The notes: generated by a model from the letters alone, not told the origin. A DNA stretch of 64,000 nt from CBDBZX01 sp965213645 (GCA_965213645.1 CBDBZX010000002.1:1488001-1552000); one strand, 5' to 3'; positions 17,002-26,763 are shown, counted from the stretch's first letter. Translations and numbers: made by a program.

Positions 17002-18536
17002 TACACAACCTCATTTTTCTTTGGCTCGTTCCCTTTCTCATCACCACTGTCTTTTCTCTTCTCTCTTTTCTCTTCCTTCTCATCCTTTTGCGGTTTCTCG
17101 GGTTTGTCATCGGGCAAGTCATCCGTCACAGTGGTGAGCGCCCGCCCAATTCGCGCCATGACGCGCCGCCGCCCCAACACCGAAACGAGGTCGGTGACGC
17201 TCGGCGCGTTCGTTTTGCCCGTCAAGGCTGCCCTAAGCGGTTGCATCACTTTGCCCATGCCGACGCTCTGCGACTGCACGTAGTCGCGAATCGTGTCGTC
17301 CACCGAGTCCACATCGTAGGAGTCCAAGCGGGCAAACTCGCGCTCCATATCCTGCAAATAGGTCTGTCCGCCCGCGATCTTCTTCTTGGCGTCGGGTGAA
17401 TAGGTGAAGTCGTCCTGGAAGAAGTAGTCATGTTCAGCGAAGTCCGCCAAGGTCTCCGCCCTCGGACGGAGCACGTCGATGACATCCAAGAGGTAGTCTT
17501 CGTCCTCCCAAGTGAGACCCTTCTTCTCCAAAAACGGCTCTACGCGCTCTGCAACCTCTTCCAAACTCAAAATGTCTCGTATGTATTTCGCGTTGAAAAA
17601 ACGCAGCTTCTTGAGGTCGAAAACGGGTCCGCCCAAGGAGATGCGGTTAAAGGAGAAGTTGTCGGTCATGTCCTCGAGGTCAAAAAACTCGCGTCCGTCG
17701 GGCATACTCCAGCCCATCGTGCCGAGGTAGTTCAATAAGGCTTCGCTCAAGATACCTTGCTCGCGGTAGGAATCCACGCTTGTATCGTTCTTGCGTTTGC
17801 TGAGGCGCGTTTTGTCGGCGTTGCGCAAAAGAGGCAAGTGCGCGAACTTAGGCGCGTCCCAACCGAACGCCTTGTAGAGCGTGACGTGCAGCGGCGTGCT
17901 CACAATCCAATCCTCACCGCGAACGACGTGCGTCACGCCCATGAGGTGGTCGTCCACGACAACGGCGAAGTGATAGGTCGGGAAGCCGTCGCTTTTGATC
18001 ATCACGGTATCGCGCAGTTCGCTGTTCGGCACGCGCACGACGCCGCGTAGTTCATCAAAGAAGCTCGTTTCGCCCTCATTGGATGTTCTTAGTCTGAGGA
18101 CAAAAGGTTCACCGTCAGAGGTACGCTTGTCGGACTCCTCTTTGGAAAGGTTTCTGGCTCGCCCATCATAGCCGCCTTTTTCCTCGCGAATTTTCTCTAA
18201 CTCTTCGGATGTTTCAAACGCGCGGTAGAGTGCGCCGTTTTCCAAAAGCTCGTCGGCGTACTTCTTATAAATATCCTTGCGCTCACTCTGGCGATAGGGC
18301 TCGCTCGGCCCGCCCACCTTTGGGCTCTCGTCGGGCTCGAGCCCTAACCACCCCATCATTTCTAAGATACGGCGCTCGCTCGCCTCGTTGTAGCGGGCCT
18401 GGTCGGTGTCTTCGATGCGTAAGATAAACTTGCCGCCCTGCTGCTTGGTAAAGACATAATTGAATAGCCCGACGTAAGCCGTGCCGACGTGCGGGTCGCC
18501 GGTGGGTGAGGGCGCGATGCGGGTTTTGACGGACAT
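17001..18536 (-). CDS. gltX: Glutamyl-tRNA synthetase
   Basis: A 511-residue class I aminoacyl-tRNA synthetase. The HIGH-type motif is PHVGT (residues 15-19) and the KMSKS-type motif is LSKRK (about 242-246). The last 35 or so residues form a highly charged Lys/Glu-rich tail that is not part of the standard fold and was probably acquired separately. It lies upstream of ftsY in the same transcript. Confidence 0.95.
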   Translation of the reverse strand: MSVKTRIAPSPTGDPHVGTAYVGLFNYVFTKQQGGKFILRIEDTDQARYNEASERRILEMMGWLGLEPDESPKVGGPSEPYRQSERKDIYKKYADELLENGALYRAFETSEELEKIREEKGGYDGRARNLSKEESDKRTSDGEPFVLRLRTSNEGETSFFDELRGVVRVPNSELRDTVMIKSDGFPTYHFAVVVDDHLMGVTHVVRGEDWIVSTPLHVTLYKAFGWDAPKFAHLPLLRNADKTRLSKRKNDTSVDSYREQGILSEALLNYLGTMGWSMPDGREFFDLEDMTDNFSFNRISLGGPVFDLKKLRFFNAKYIRDILSLEEVAERVEPFLEKKGLTWEDEDYLLDVIDVLRPRAETLADFAEHDYFFQDDFTYSPDAKKKIAGGQTYLQDMEREFARLDSYDVDSVDDTIRDYVQSQSVGMGKVMQPLRAALTGKTNAPSVTDLVSVLGRRRVMARIGRALTTVTDDLPDDKPEKPQKDEKEEKREKRKDSGDEKGNEPKKNEVV

Positions 18537-18680
18537 GGAGAGACCTCCTCGTGTGTGGTTCGGTGCGTTGATACATCATTTGCTCTGTTTTAGACACGAG
18601 CCAATTAGCCTCTAGTCTAGCTCAGTTGAAAAATTCTTATTGTTGTTCTGGTGTAGTTGGAGAACTCGAGGTCTCGAACT

Positions 18681-18696
18681 AGGGGTTGCAGCCCCT
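18681..18696. repeat. AGGGG-CCCCT near-palindrome
   Basis: The sequence AGGGGTTGCAGCCCCT, just 3' of uppP and between it and gltX. It is similar in form to the GTAGGGG repeats at 2004, 4039 and 47214, and may act as a hairpin after the uppP transcript. Confidence 0.45.
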
Positions 18697-18709
18697 TGTT
18701 TCCGCAATC

Positions 18710-19585
18710 TCAGCGGCTGACCTCTTGCGTTACCGTACTGGTTATCTCTTCTATGGCAGGAGCGTCACGGGGCTCGAGCACCCCCAACGCTAGCAGCGCC
18801 GCCACGAGTAGCCCTAGCGCAATCCGGTAAATCACAAAGGGCAGATACGAGTTCTTACTCACATAGCGCAAGAGCCAGGCAATCGAGGCGTAGCCAAAGA
18901 TAAAGGCGAATACCGTTGAAGTGAGTGTGAGCGCCAAGCCAGGACCGTCCCCTGCAAGCGCATCCGGCAGTTTGTAAAGCCCCGACGCCACCACCGCCGG
19001 AATCGCCAGGAGAAACGCATACCGCGCCGCCGCCGCCCGCTCATAGCCCAAAAAGAGCCCCGCACTAATCGTCGCCCCTGAGCGCGACACGCCAGGAACG
19101 AGCGCCAACGCCTGCGCGAAGCCGTAGATGAGTCCGTCCACAAGGTTGAGATCATCCAAGTTTTTGAGCGTTCGCGCCCGTCTATCTGCGAGGTAGAGCA
19201 CGACACCCAGCACGATGAGCGTCGTAGCGATGAGGCGCAAATCCCTTGCCACCGTATCTATTTGGTCCTCGAACAAGAGCCCCAAAATCGCAATTGGAAA
19301 GGTCCCTAAAATCACGTACCAGCCCATCCGGGCGTCTATCGTGCCGCGCAACTCGGGCGTGTAGAGCGCCTGTATCCACGTTTTGCCGATGCGCCAGATG
19401 TCGCGCCAGAAAAAGATGATGACGGCGGCCTCGGTGCCGATTTGCGTCACGGCGGTGAAGGCCGCGCCGGGGTCGTCCCAGCCGAAGAGCGCGGGGACGA
19501 TGCGCAGATGGGCGCTGCTCGAAATCGGCAAGAACTCGGTGAGCCCTTGGACGATGCCTAGGATGATGGCTTGGAAGGTGGTCAT
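18710..19585 (-). CDS. uppP: Undecaprenyl-diphosphatase
   Basis: A 291-residue polytopic membrane enzyme that dephosphorylates undecaprenyl diphosphate to recycle the lipid carrier for cell-wall synthesis. The two family motifs are present: TEFLPISSSAHL near the N-terminus and PGVSRSGAT near residue 165. It overlaps the upstream kinase-like gene by 4 bases, so the two are translationally coupled. Proteins of this family can confer bacitracin tolerance. Confidence 0.95.
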   Translation of the reverse strand: MTTFQAIILGIVQGLTEFLPISSSAHLRIVPALFGWDDPGAAFTAVTQIGTEAAVIIFFWRDIWRIGKTWIQALYTPELRGTIDARMGWYVILGTFPIAILGLLFEDQIDTVARDLRLIATTLIVLGVVLYLADRRARTLKNLDDLNLVDGLIYGFAQALALVPGVSRSGATISAGLFLGYERAAAARYAFLLAIPAVVASGLYKLPDALAGDGPGLALTLTSTVFAFIFGYASIAWLLRYVSKNSYLPFVIYRIALGLLVAALLALGVLEPRDAPAIEEITSTVTQEVSR

Positions 19586-20178
19586 AGAGGGTCCTCAGAA
19601 GATAGAGAAGTCTGAATTTTCCTGAAAGCTGTAGGTTTAGGAGTATTTTCAAAGGCTTGTATTATTTCTCGAGCGCACTCCTCAGCGCTAATCGAGGTTG
19701 TGTCTACTTCTATGTCGTAAATAGCGTGAGCATGAACGACTTCGAACTGATGTTTTGCTAAACCTGGTCTTCGGTCACGCTGCTTCTCACGGCGCTCGAG
19801 TTCCTCTAAGGAACAGTGGACACCGACAAAGAATACAGAAAATTCAGCTAAACGTTCAACACACCTCAGTAGATCGCTCGGCTGCTCAAAAACGTAATCA
19901 ACGATGAGATTGTTTCCTTCAGAAGCGAGAGCGGCGATAGACGCATGAGTGCCCGCTAAAACACGCGGAAAATAGGTTCGCAGCCTTTCTAATTCACTCT
20001 CTGATGGTTCAATTACGCCAGAGAGGTAATTGACAAAGCGTAGCGGCATCGTCTCTAAAAAATTGTCCACTGAAACATGTAAAAATGGTACTTCGAAGAG
20101 GTTTTGCAAAGCACGCGCAATGCTCGTTTTGCCCGAACTAGATACTCCACTCAAAAATATGATGCTACCGAAGTTCAT
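19582..20178 (-). CDS. Chloramphenicol phosphotransferase-like P-loop kinase
   Basis: A 198-residue P-loop protein with Walker A GVSSSGKTS at residues 11-19. The following segments (VDNFLETMP, the VDYVFE region and ELERREKQRDRRPGLA) match the chloramphenicol 3-O-phosphotransferase-like family. Members phosphorylate small hydroxylated substrates. Antibiotic resistance cannot be assumed. It is coupled to uppP by a 4-base overlap. Confidence 0.75.
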   Translation of the reverse strand: MNFGSIIFLSGVSSSGKTSIARALQNLFEVPFLHVSVDNFLETMPLRFVNYLSGVIEPSESELERLRTYFPRVLAGTHASIAALASEGNNLIVDYVFEQPSDLLRCVERLAEFSVFFVGVHCSLEELERREKQRDRRPGLAKHQFEVVHAHAIYDIEVDTTSISAEECAREIIQAFENTPKPTAFRKIQTSLSSEDPL

Positions 20179-20204
20179 CTAACTCCCGATAGAAAATCAC
20201 CTAT

Positions 20205-20241
20205 AAAAAATGAGGCTGAAAGAAAACCTCTCAACCTCATT
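20205..20241 (-). terminator. Rho-independent terminator of rplM-rpsI
   Basis: Read on the minus strand, an AATGAGG...CCTCATT stem with a wobble extension is followed by six T residues, about 20 bases after the rpsI stop. This is a normal intrinsic terminator for the ribosomal protein operon. Confidence 0.8.
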
Positions 20242-20262
20242 CTTAAACCTTCTAAAACAAAC

Positions 20263-20655
20263 TTAGCGCTTGCTGTACTGCGGGGCGCGGCGGGCTTTGC
20301 GCAGGCCGTACTTCTTGCGCTCGACCTCCCTCGCATCCCGCGTCAGGTAGCCACCAGGCTTGAGCTTAGCGCGAAAGTCCGGGTTGACTTTGATTAACGC
20401 GCGGGCCACACCGAGCTTAATGGCGTCAGCTTGACCGCTCGGACCGCCCCCTTTGACGGTGATGAGCGCGTCGTAGCGTCCGGCGGTGCCCGTTACTTTA
20501 AGAGGCTCCAAGGCTTGGACGCCCGCGAAGATGCCGCGAAAGTAGACCTGAAAGTCCTTACCGTTGACGACGATGCGGCCTTGACCGGGGCGCAGAAACA
20601 CGCGCGCGACGGAGGCTTTGCGGCGGCCTGTGCCGTAATATTGTTCGGTTGCCAT
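20263..20655 (-). CDS. rpsI: 30S ribosomal protein S9
   Basis: A 130-residue ribosomal protein with the YYGTGRRKASVARV start and the conserved basic C-terminal tail ending QYSKR that reaches the P-site tRNA. It overlaps the rplM stop by one base, in the standard L13-S9 order. Confidence 0.98.
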   Translation of the reverse strand: MATEQYYGTGRRKASVARVFLRPGQGRIVVNGKDFQVYFRGIFAGVQALEPLKVTGTAGRYDALITVKGGGPSGQADAIKLGVARALIKVNPDFRAKLKPGGYLTRDAREVERKKYGLRKARRAPQYSKR

Positions 20656-21080
20656 TAGCGAAGCTCCGTTTCACGTGGCTGCTGGGCGCTGTGGGGGTGC
20701 GCCGTGCCGGGGTAGACTTTGAGGCGGCGGATCATCTTGCGGCCTAAGCGGGTCTTGGGGAGCATTCCCCAAACGGCGTGCTCGATGATGCGCTCGGGGT
20801 AACGGTTCAAGACAGTGCGAGCGTTCGTCTTTTTGAGGCCGCCCTGATAACCGCTGTAGCGCGTGTAGACCTTTTGATCCATCTTCTTGCCCGTAAAGGT
20901 CACTTTGTCGGCGTTAATGACCACGACGAAATCGCCGCAGAGTTGGTTCGGCGTAAAGTCGGGCTTGTGCTTGCCGCGCAAGAGGCTGGCAATTTGGGTA
21001 GCGATGCGCCCAACGGTCTGCCCCTCGGCGTCTACAACCACCCAGTCGTTGCTGGGGGTTTTGGGAAAATACGTTTTCAC
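20655..21080 (-). CDS. rplM: 50S ribosomal protein L13
   Basis: A 141-residue ribosomal protein recognised from WVVDAEGQTVGRIAT, the GDFVVVINADKV segment and MLPKTRLGRKM. It is the first gene of the rplM-rpsI operon. Confidence 0.98.
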   Translation of the reverse strand: MKTYFPKTPSNDWVVVDAEGQTVGRIATQIASLLRGKHKPDFTPNQLCGDFVVVINADKVTFTGKKMDQKVYTRYSGYQGGLKKTNARTVLNRYPERIIEHAVWGMLPKTRLGRKMIRRLKVYPGTAHPHSAQQPRETELR

Positions 21081-21684
21081 AGTTCACGTCCTCTAACAGG
21101 TTTTTATCAGCTAAGTTCTGCTGAGCGCGTCCTACCAAACAGGCTCGAGCAGAAAATTGCACGGGGTTTCGGTATATTGAACTAAACATTGCTGTAACCG
21201 AGCAGGAATCGGGACTGCTAGCTACAAAGCCAACCGCGAGTTTATCATATGCGGGGCCGTTCGTAAAGGTGCAATAAAGCGAGCCCATCCACTGAAAACA
21301 AGAGAATTGACGTCTTAAACGATCCTGGCGAAGGCGTTCAGTTGCGGCGCAACCTCGATCTTACTTTCTCTATACAGAACGGAGCGCAAAGCGTTGCAGC
21401 GCTCTTAATTTAGAGGCAGTACTTAGCGCGATTAAAGAGAGCTCGTCCTAAAGTTTCTGTGTACGCAAAATAGTCGCGCTTAGAACGCGAGATATCTCCG
21501 AAGCGGAACTCGGTTCGGGACTTTTGAACGTGAAGGCTGTGACCTTGACAAATCGTATGAAGGTTGCGTAAACTTACTAACACGCTTTACTAACAGGAAT
21601 CAGTTAGCCAAATAGCCCATTTTCGTTGTGGTGTTGCATTTATTACAACGTAAGAGGGAGTTGTTTAGAGAGAGAGGGAGAGAT
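21081..21684. other. Gene-free divergent promoter region
   Basis: About 600 bases between rplM and the sugar permease. I see no gene that I would support. A TTGACA at about 21544 followed by AT-rich sequence is a possible promoter for the sugar module. An interrupted GTAAA...TTTAC repeat near 21568-21590 is a weak candidate for the LacI-type regulator. The rplM promoter must lie in the left part, but I could not place it confidently. Confidence 0.4.
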
Positions 21685-22614
21685 GTGAGTACGAGAGCCG
21701 CCCCCACGTCCGCCAAACGAGACAAGCCTTCATTCATGAGTAAGTTCACGAGCCAAGAAGCGATCACGGCCTACCTCTTTATTTTGCCAAGCCTTATCGG
21801 GTTCGCGGTCTTTTTTGCGATCCCCTCCGTCAGAGCCGTACAGATCAGCTTCACCGAGTGGAACCTCTTGCGCCCACCCGAAGCGGTAGGCTTCGAGAAC
21901 TACCGCGAACTCTTCAGCGACGGTGACTTCTGGAACGCGATGGGGGTGACTTGGCTCTACGTGCTCTACAACATCCCTTTGCAGACCGCGCTCGGTCTCT
22001 TTATCGCCGTGGTGATGGACCGCGTCGCCAAATCTATCTTCGTGCGCGGCGTTTTTGTGCTCCCCTATCTTCTCTCCAACGTTATCGTCGCGCTCATCTG
22101 GCTCTGGATGTTGGACCCGCTCTTGGGTTGGGGCAACGCGCTCCTGACCAATATCGGCATCGGGCGTCAGCCCTTCTTCGGCTCGGTGGAGCAGGCGCTG
22201 CCGACAATTGCTGGTATCAATATCTGGCGGCACATGGGCTTTAACGCGCTGCTCTTTTACGCAGGTATCCAGAGCATCCCCAAGTCGCTCTACGAAGCCG
22301 CCACCATCGACGGCGCGGGCGAGTGGCGCATGTTTCGCAACATCACGCTGCCGCTGCTGCGCCCCATCATGGTTTTCGTATTGGTGACGGCCTTAGTCGG
22401 CTCGTTCCAGATTTTCGACACCGTCGCCGTCACGACACAGGGTGGTCCGGTAGACGCGACGCGGGTCTTGGTCTACTACATCTACCAAAACGCCTTCGAG
22501 TTCTTCAGGATGGGCTACGCCACTGCGATGTCCGTGGTGCTATTCCTGCTGCTCATCGCGGTGACGCTTCTTCAGATGCGCTTTTTGCGCGGCGACTCGT
22601 CGGACCTTGCTTAA
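21685..22614 (+). CDS. Sugar ABC transporter permease, MalF type
   Basis: A membrane-spanning importer subunit. Six transmembrane segments begin near the AYLFILPSLIGF stretch. The EAA loop is EAATIDGAGEWRMFRNITLP. I chose the GTG at 21685, preceded by GAGAGGGAGA, over the frame opening at 21628, whose first 19 residues look non-homologous. It is the first gene of a permease-permease-binding protein cluster with a GH4 glycosidase downstream, so the cargo is probably an alpha-galactoside or alpha-glucoside. Confidence 0.92.
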   Translation: MSTRAAPTSAKRDKPSFMSKFTSQEAITAYLFILPSLIGFAVFFAIPSVRAVQISFTEWNLLRPPEAVGFENYRELFSDGDFWNAMGVTWLYVLYNIPLQTALGLFIAVVMDRVAKSIFVRGVFVLPYLLSNVIVALIWLWMLDPLLGWGNALLTNIGIGRQPFFGSVEQALPTIAGINIWRHMGFNALLFYAGIQSIPKSLYEAATIDGAGEWRMFRNITLPLLRPIMVFVLVTALVGSFQIFDTVAVTTQGGPVDATRVLVYYIYQNAFEFFRMGYATAMSVVLFLLLIAVTLLQMRFLRGDSSDLA

Positions 22615-22638
22615 CAACTCGAGCGTAAGGAGATAGAG

Positions 22639-23562
22639 ATGGCAACAGCGACCTCAAAAACAGCCGCTTCAAAAACCGTCACCGACCGCAAGTGGGGCGT
22701 CGGACGTATCCTCACTTGGGCGCTCCTCATCTTCCTGATTGCGCTCACCCTCTTCCCGATTTTCATCGTCTTCAAAACCGCTTTGACGCCGCAACGCGCC
22801 CTCTTTGGCAGCGTCGGCGAGCTGTTCCCCAGTGACCCGACCCTGTTCAACTTTCGCCGTGTCCTGGGCTTTGTCAGCGCGGAGGAGAGCGTAGCGGCGG
22901 GGGGCAGCAGCGGCAACATCAATTTCTTGCGGGCGATGGGCAACTCGGTGGTGTTTACGACGCTCATCGTGCTCGGACAGACTTTCTTTAGTGCGATGGC
23001 GGCGTACGCCTTTGCGCGGCTCAAGTTTCCGGGACGCAACGCGATCTTCTTGCTGTACCTCTCCGCGCTGATGGTGCCCGCTATCGTGCTTTTTATCCCC
23101 AACTTCATCCTGATTCGCAACCTGGGCTGGCTCGACACCTACGCGGGCATGGTCGCGCCCTTCTTCCTGATGTCGCCCTTCGCGGTCTTTTTCTTGCGGC
23201 AGTTCTTCTTAGGGATACCCGCCGCCTTCGAGGAAGCGGCTCGCTTGGACGGCGCGTCCCCCTTCGGCATCTTCTGGCGCATCATCTTGCCGATGAGCCG
23301 CACGCCGATTATCACGCTCGTTATCCTGACGAGCATCCAGATGTGGAACGAGTTCTTCTGGCCCTTCTTGGTCGGTAAGGACGACAGCGTGCGCGTCTTA
23401 ACCGTCGCCTTGCAATTTTTCCGCACCCAGACCCCGCAAGGCGCACCCGACTGGACGGGGCTCATGGCGGGTACGTTTTTAAGCATCATCCCCGTATTCA
23501 TCCTGCTCATCGTGTTGGGGCGGCAAGTGGTGAATTCGTTGCAGTTTAGTGGGCTGAAATAG
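22639..23562 (+). CDS. Sugar ABC transporter permease, MalG type
   Basis: A 307-residue second permease subunit. The N-terminal segment is followed by about six transmembrane helices, with the EAA motif EEAARLDGASPFGIFWRIILP. The ribosome site AAGGAG lies 7 bases before the ATG. It follows the MalF-type gene by 24 bases. No ATPase gene is in this cluster, so the pair probably uses a shared MsmK-like ATPase encoded elsewhere. Confidence 0.93.
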   Translation: MATATSKTAASKTVTDRKWGVGRILTWALLIFLIALTLFPIFIVFKTALTPQRALFGSVGELFPSDPTLFNFRRVLGFVSAEESVAAGGSSGNINFLRAMGNSVVFTTLIVLGQTFFSAMAAYAFARLKFPGRNAIFLLYLSALMVPAIVLFIPNFILIRNLGWLDTYAGMVAPFFLMSPFAVFFLRQFFLGIPAAFEEAARLDGASPFGIFWRIILPMSRTPIITLVILTSIQMWNEFFWPFLVGKDDSVRVLTVALQFFRTQTPQGAPDWTGLMAGTFLSIIPVFILLIVLGRQVVNSLQFSGLK

Positions 23563-23670
23563 CAAGCAGGTATCAAGGTCTGTCTCACTTACGTTCGGAG
23601 CTGGTCACAAACGCCCTCACTCGAGAAAACACTGACTAGTACGCACGTTTAGTGATGATACCTGCGCCAT

Positions 23671-23731
23671 TAGCTCTTAGCCATTTGCTTTTAGCTAATA
23701 CCCAACAGCTAATCGCTAACGGCTCTTAACC
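23671..23731. repeat. Dispersed TTAGC-rich intergenic repeat
   Basis: The gap before the binding-protein gene is filled with TTAGC/GCTAA words. Read in reverse it contains AGCCGTTAGC, GCGATTAGC and GGGTATTAGC, words also seen at 1884-1914. It is a repeat remnant with no evident role. Confidence 0.5.
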
Positions 23732-23789
23732 AAGCAATCCCTCCCACACCACTTTTTACGTAGGGAGTTTGCAATTCTAGGAGGAAGTA

Positions 23790-25091
23790 ATGAAGAAGTT
23801 TTTAACCGCCGCTACGCTCACCGCCACGTTCGCTACAGGTGCGGCGTTCGCCCAGCAGATCGACTATTGGCTCTGGGACGCCAATCAACAGCCCGCGTAT
23901 CAGGAATGCGCGAACATCTTTATGGAGCAAAACCCCGACATTCAAGTCCAGATTACGCAGCAGGGTTGGGGTGACTACTGGGGCGGCATCACCACGGGCA
24001 TGGTCTCGGGGACTGCGCCCGACGTCTTTACGAACCACCTAGCCCGCTACCCGGAACTTGCGGCGAACGGTCAACTCGTGGATATTCAGCCGCTCGTCGA
24101 GGCGGACGGCGTGCCCACCGACATCTACGTCGGCGATTTAGCCGAACTCTGGACTCGTGACGGCGAGCGCTTCGGGCTTCCTAAAGATTGGGACACCATC
24201 GCGGTGGTCTACAACGAGCAGATGTTAGAAGCGGCGGGCGTCACGGCGGAAGAACTCAACAACGCCACCTGGAACCCCGAGGACGGGGGTACCTTTACCG
24301 ACATCATCGCGCGGCTCTCTATCGACGCGAACGGCAACAACGGTCTCTCGCCCGATTTCGACCCCAGAAACGTCGAGCAGTACGGCTACTTAGCCTCCGA
24401 CGGCGCGAACTTCAACGGTCAGACGCAGTGGGCGTCCTTCGCCGCCTCGACGGGTTGGAACTTTATCGAAGACCTCTACGCCGAGGAATACAACTATAGC
24501 GACCCGCGCTTTATCGCCACCATCGAGTGGTATCAGAGCCTCGTTGAGCGGGGCTTCGCGCCCACCTTTGAAGAGGTCAACGCGCTCGGTAAAAATGCGC
24601 TCTTCGCCGCAGGCAGAGGAGCCACACTCACCGACGGAAGCTGGAACATCGGCACGAACATCAACAGCGCCGAGTTCCCCGTTGGCTTCGCCTATGTTCC
24701 TGCTGGTCCCGAAGGTAAGAAGAGCATGTTCAACGGGCTCGCGGACTCCATCTGGGCGGGTACGGACAACCAAGAGGCGGCGTGGGCGTGGGTCAAGTTC
24801 TTAGCCTCGCCCGAGTGTCAAGACGTCGTTGGCTCGTACGCGGTGGTCTTTCCGGCAGTGGAGTCAGCCGTCGATACCGCAGTGGCGGCGTTCGAGGAGA
24901 AGGGCGTGGACGTGACCGCGTTCTCCGACCTCACCGAAATCGAAGGGGCAACGTTTCTCTTTCCCGTCACTGACTACGCCGCGCAAGTGGACGAGATCAT
25001 GACGCGCACCATGCAGAGCATCTTGCTCGGTCAAGTCGAGCCGGAGACGGCGCTGCCCGCAGCCAACGAAGAGATCAACGGTCTCTTCTAG
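23790..25091 (+). CDS. Sugar ABC transporter substrate-binding protein
   Basis: A 433-residue extracytoplasmic solute-binding protein of the family-1 (MalE-like) type. A signal peptide ends in AAFA at about residue 21. The mature domain begins with a DYWLWDANQQPAY strand and contains the typical binding-cleft and hinge segments. The ribosome site AGGAGG lies 5 bases before the ATG. No lipobox cysteine is present. It serves the two permeases encoded upstream. Confidence 0.93.
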   Translation: MKKFLTAATLTATFATGAAFAQQIDYWLWDANQQPAYQECANIFMEQNPDIQVQITQQGWGDYWGGITTGMVSGTAPDVFTNHLARYPELAANGQLVDIQPLVEADGVPTDIYVGDLAELWTRDGERFGLPKDWDTIAVVYNEQMLEAAGVTAEELNNATWNPEDGGTFTDIIARLSIDANGNNGLSPDFDPRNVEQYGYLASDGANFNGQTQWASFAASTGWNFIEDLYAEEYNYSDPRFIATIEWYQSLVERGFAPTFEEVNALGKNALFAAGRGATLTDGSWNIGTNINSAEFPVGFAYVPAGPEGKKSMFNGLADSIWAGTDNQEAAWAWVKFLASPECQDVVGSYAVVFPAVESAVDTAVAAFEEKGVDVTAFSDLTEIEGATFLFPVTDYAAQVDEIMTRTMQSILLGQVEPETALPAANEEINGLF

Positions 25092-25108
25092 TAGATGACA
25101 CGTTGACA

Positions 25109-25129
25109 GGGCGTGCTGAGAGCACGCCC
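25109..25129 (+). terminator. Hairpin after the binding-protein gene
   Basis: A perfect 9-bp stem (GGGCGTGCT/AGCACGCCC) with a 3-base loop lies 17 bases after the stop and 11 bases before the next gene. It has no T-tract. Hairpins here often protect the abundant binding-protein mRNA and reduce expression of genes downstream. Confidence 0.65.
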
Positions 25130-25140
25130 CATCTCCTCTT

Positions 25141-26763
25141 ATGATGACGCGCACGCTATCTTTCTCACTCTTTGTAGGACTCGCTCTAATGACGCTTGCC
25201 TACGCGCAAACCGTACCTGTCGGTGTTGAGGTGACGCCGTTAAACACAAGTTCATGCGCTGATACTTTTATTAAGCACCCTTTAGATCACACCACCCGCG
25301 CTCACGGCGAAGAGGTCACTTACTACGACTCCAACGGCGCAGGCGTCGCGGCGGGCGACTTGGACGGTAACGGCGACTTAGAGCTTGTCTTTGCCAACTT
25401 GGACGGTAACAACACGATTTTCTGGAACGAGGGCGGTTTGTCGTTTCGCAAGGAGGCGCTGACGCACGGCGACTCGAGAGCCGTCACCCTCGTGGATGTG
25501 GATGGGGATGGGTGGCTCGACCTCGTTTTCACGCAGAGTTTGGGCTCGCTCAGCTATTGGAAGAATATTGAAGGTAGGTTCGAGCGGGGCGTTCTAAAAG
25601 GCGTGACGCAAAAGGCGTACACGATGCTTTGGGACGACCTTGACGCAGACGGCGACTTGGACCTTGTGACAGCGTCGTATGATTCGCTCTTGGAAAAAGA
25701 CCTGAGAGATAGCTTTTTGTTCTCGAGCGGTGCGGGCGTCTTTGTCTATGAGCAAACGTCCGAGGGGTTTTTGGAGACGAGGCTCGCCGAACGTTCTCAA
25801 GCCCTCGCTGTCACGCTTTTCGACATTGACGAAGATGGCAAACGCGACCTTTTGGTAGGTAACGACTTCGAAGTGCCGGATTACGCCTATTTGAATACGT
25901 CCGAAGGTTGGCAAGAGGTGTCCCTCTTCGAAACCACCACGCGCAACACGATGAGCTTCGACACGGGCGATGTGGATAATGATGAGCGGCTCGAGCTGTT
26001 CGCCACCGACATGAAGCCCGACTTTTCTGACCCCAAAGCCCTAGCCGCCTGGATGCCCCTGATGGAAAAGAGCTATCAGCGCAAGGTGAGCCAAGAGGTT
26101 CAAGTCGAAGAAAATGTGCTCTACAGCCGCACGGAAGGCGGCTTCGAAAACCTCGCCTATCCCTACAAACTCGACGCGACGGGCTGGAGTTGGTCAGGTA
26201 AGTTTGGCGACCTCGACAACGACGGGCGTTTAGACCTCTACGTGGTCAACGGGATGCGGGCGAACGAGGTCTTTGCGCATCTGCCGAACGACGAACTCGT
26301 CGAAGAGAATCAGGTCTTTAAGAACACGGAACAAGGCTTCGAACCGATGCCTACGTGGAACTTGAATGCGCGGGAAGGGGGACGCGGCATGACGATGGCG
26401 GATATGGATAACGACGGGGATTTGGACATTGTTATTAATAACTTGGAGGCTCCGGCTGTTCTTTTCGAGAATCAACTGTGCGGCGGGGCGGGGCTCGAGC
26501 TTGACCTCTTCCAGTCGGACGGCAATACGAGAGCCCTCGGCGCAACGCTCAAACTCCACACGAGTGAAGGAACGATGACTCGAGAGGTCAAAAGCGGCAG
26601 CGGCTATCTGAGCGGGGACGCTCCTAGAATCCACTTAGGCATCCCTGAAGACGCCTCGCTTTCACATCTGAACATCCTCTGGACTGACGGCGCGGTCTCG
26701 ACGCTCACTGACCTCTCTGTACATACGCTCTTAACCGTCACAAGACAAGAGGTCACGAGATGA
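25141..26763 (+). CDS. CRTAC1/UnbV-type FG-GAP repeat secreted protein
   Basis: A 540-residue exported protein. The signal peptide ends near Ala-Tyr-Ala-Gln (residue 22). Repeated DxDGDGxxD-type calcium-binding loops of FG-GAP/VCBS blades (DLDGNGDLEL, DVDGDGWLDLV, DLDADGDLDLV, DIDEDGKRDLL, DLDNDGRLDLY, DMDNDGDLDI) predict a beta-propeller. The last 80 residues are an ASPIC/UnbV domain ending with the ILWTDGAVSTL strand. The molecular role of the family is not established. Its stop overlaps the next gene by 4 bases, coupling it to a His-rich membrane protein. Confidence 0.85.
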   Translation: MMTRTLSFSLFVGLALMTLAYAQTVPVGVEVTPLNTSSCADTFIKHPLDHTTRAHGEEVTYYDSNGAGVAAGDLDGNGDLELVFANLDGNNTIFWNEGGLSFRKEALTHGDSRAVTLVDVDGDGWLDLVFTQSLGSLSYWKNIEGRFERGVLKGVTQKAYTMLWDDLDADGDLDLVTASYDSLLEKDLRDSFLFSSGAGVFVYEQTSEGFLETRLAERSQALAVTLFDIDEDGKRDLLVGNDFEVPDYAYLNTSEGWQEVSLFETTTRNTMSFDTGDVDNDERLELFATDMKPDFSDPKALAAWMPLMEKSYQRKVSQEVQVEENVLYSRTEGGFENLAYPYKLDATGWSWSGKFGDLDNDGRLDLYVVNGMRANEVFAHLPNDELVEENQVFKNTEQGFEPMPTWNLNAREGGRGMTMADMDNDGDLDIVINNLEAPAVLFENQLCGGAGLELDLFQSDGNTRALGATLKLHTSEGTMTREVKSGSGYLSGDAPRIHLGIPEDASLSHLNILWTDGAVSTLTDLSVHTLLTVTRQEVTR

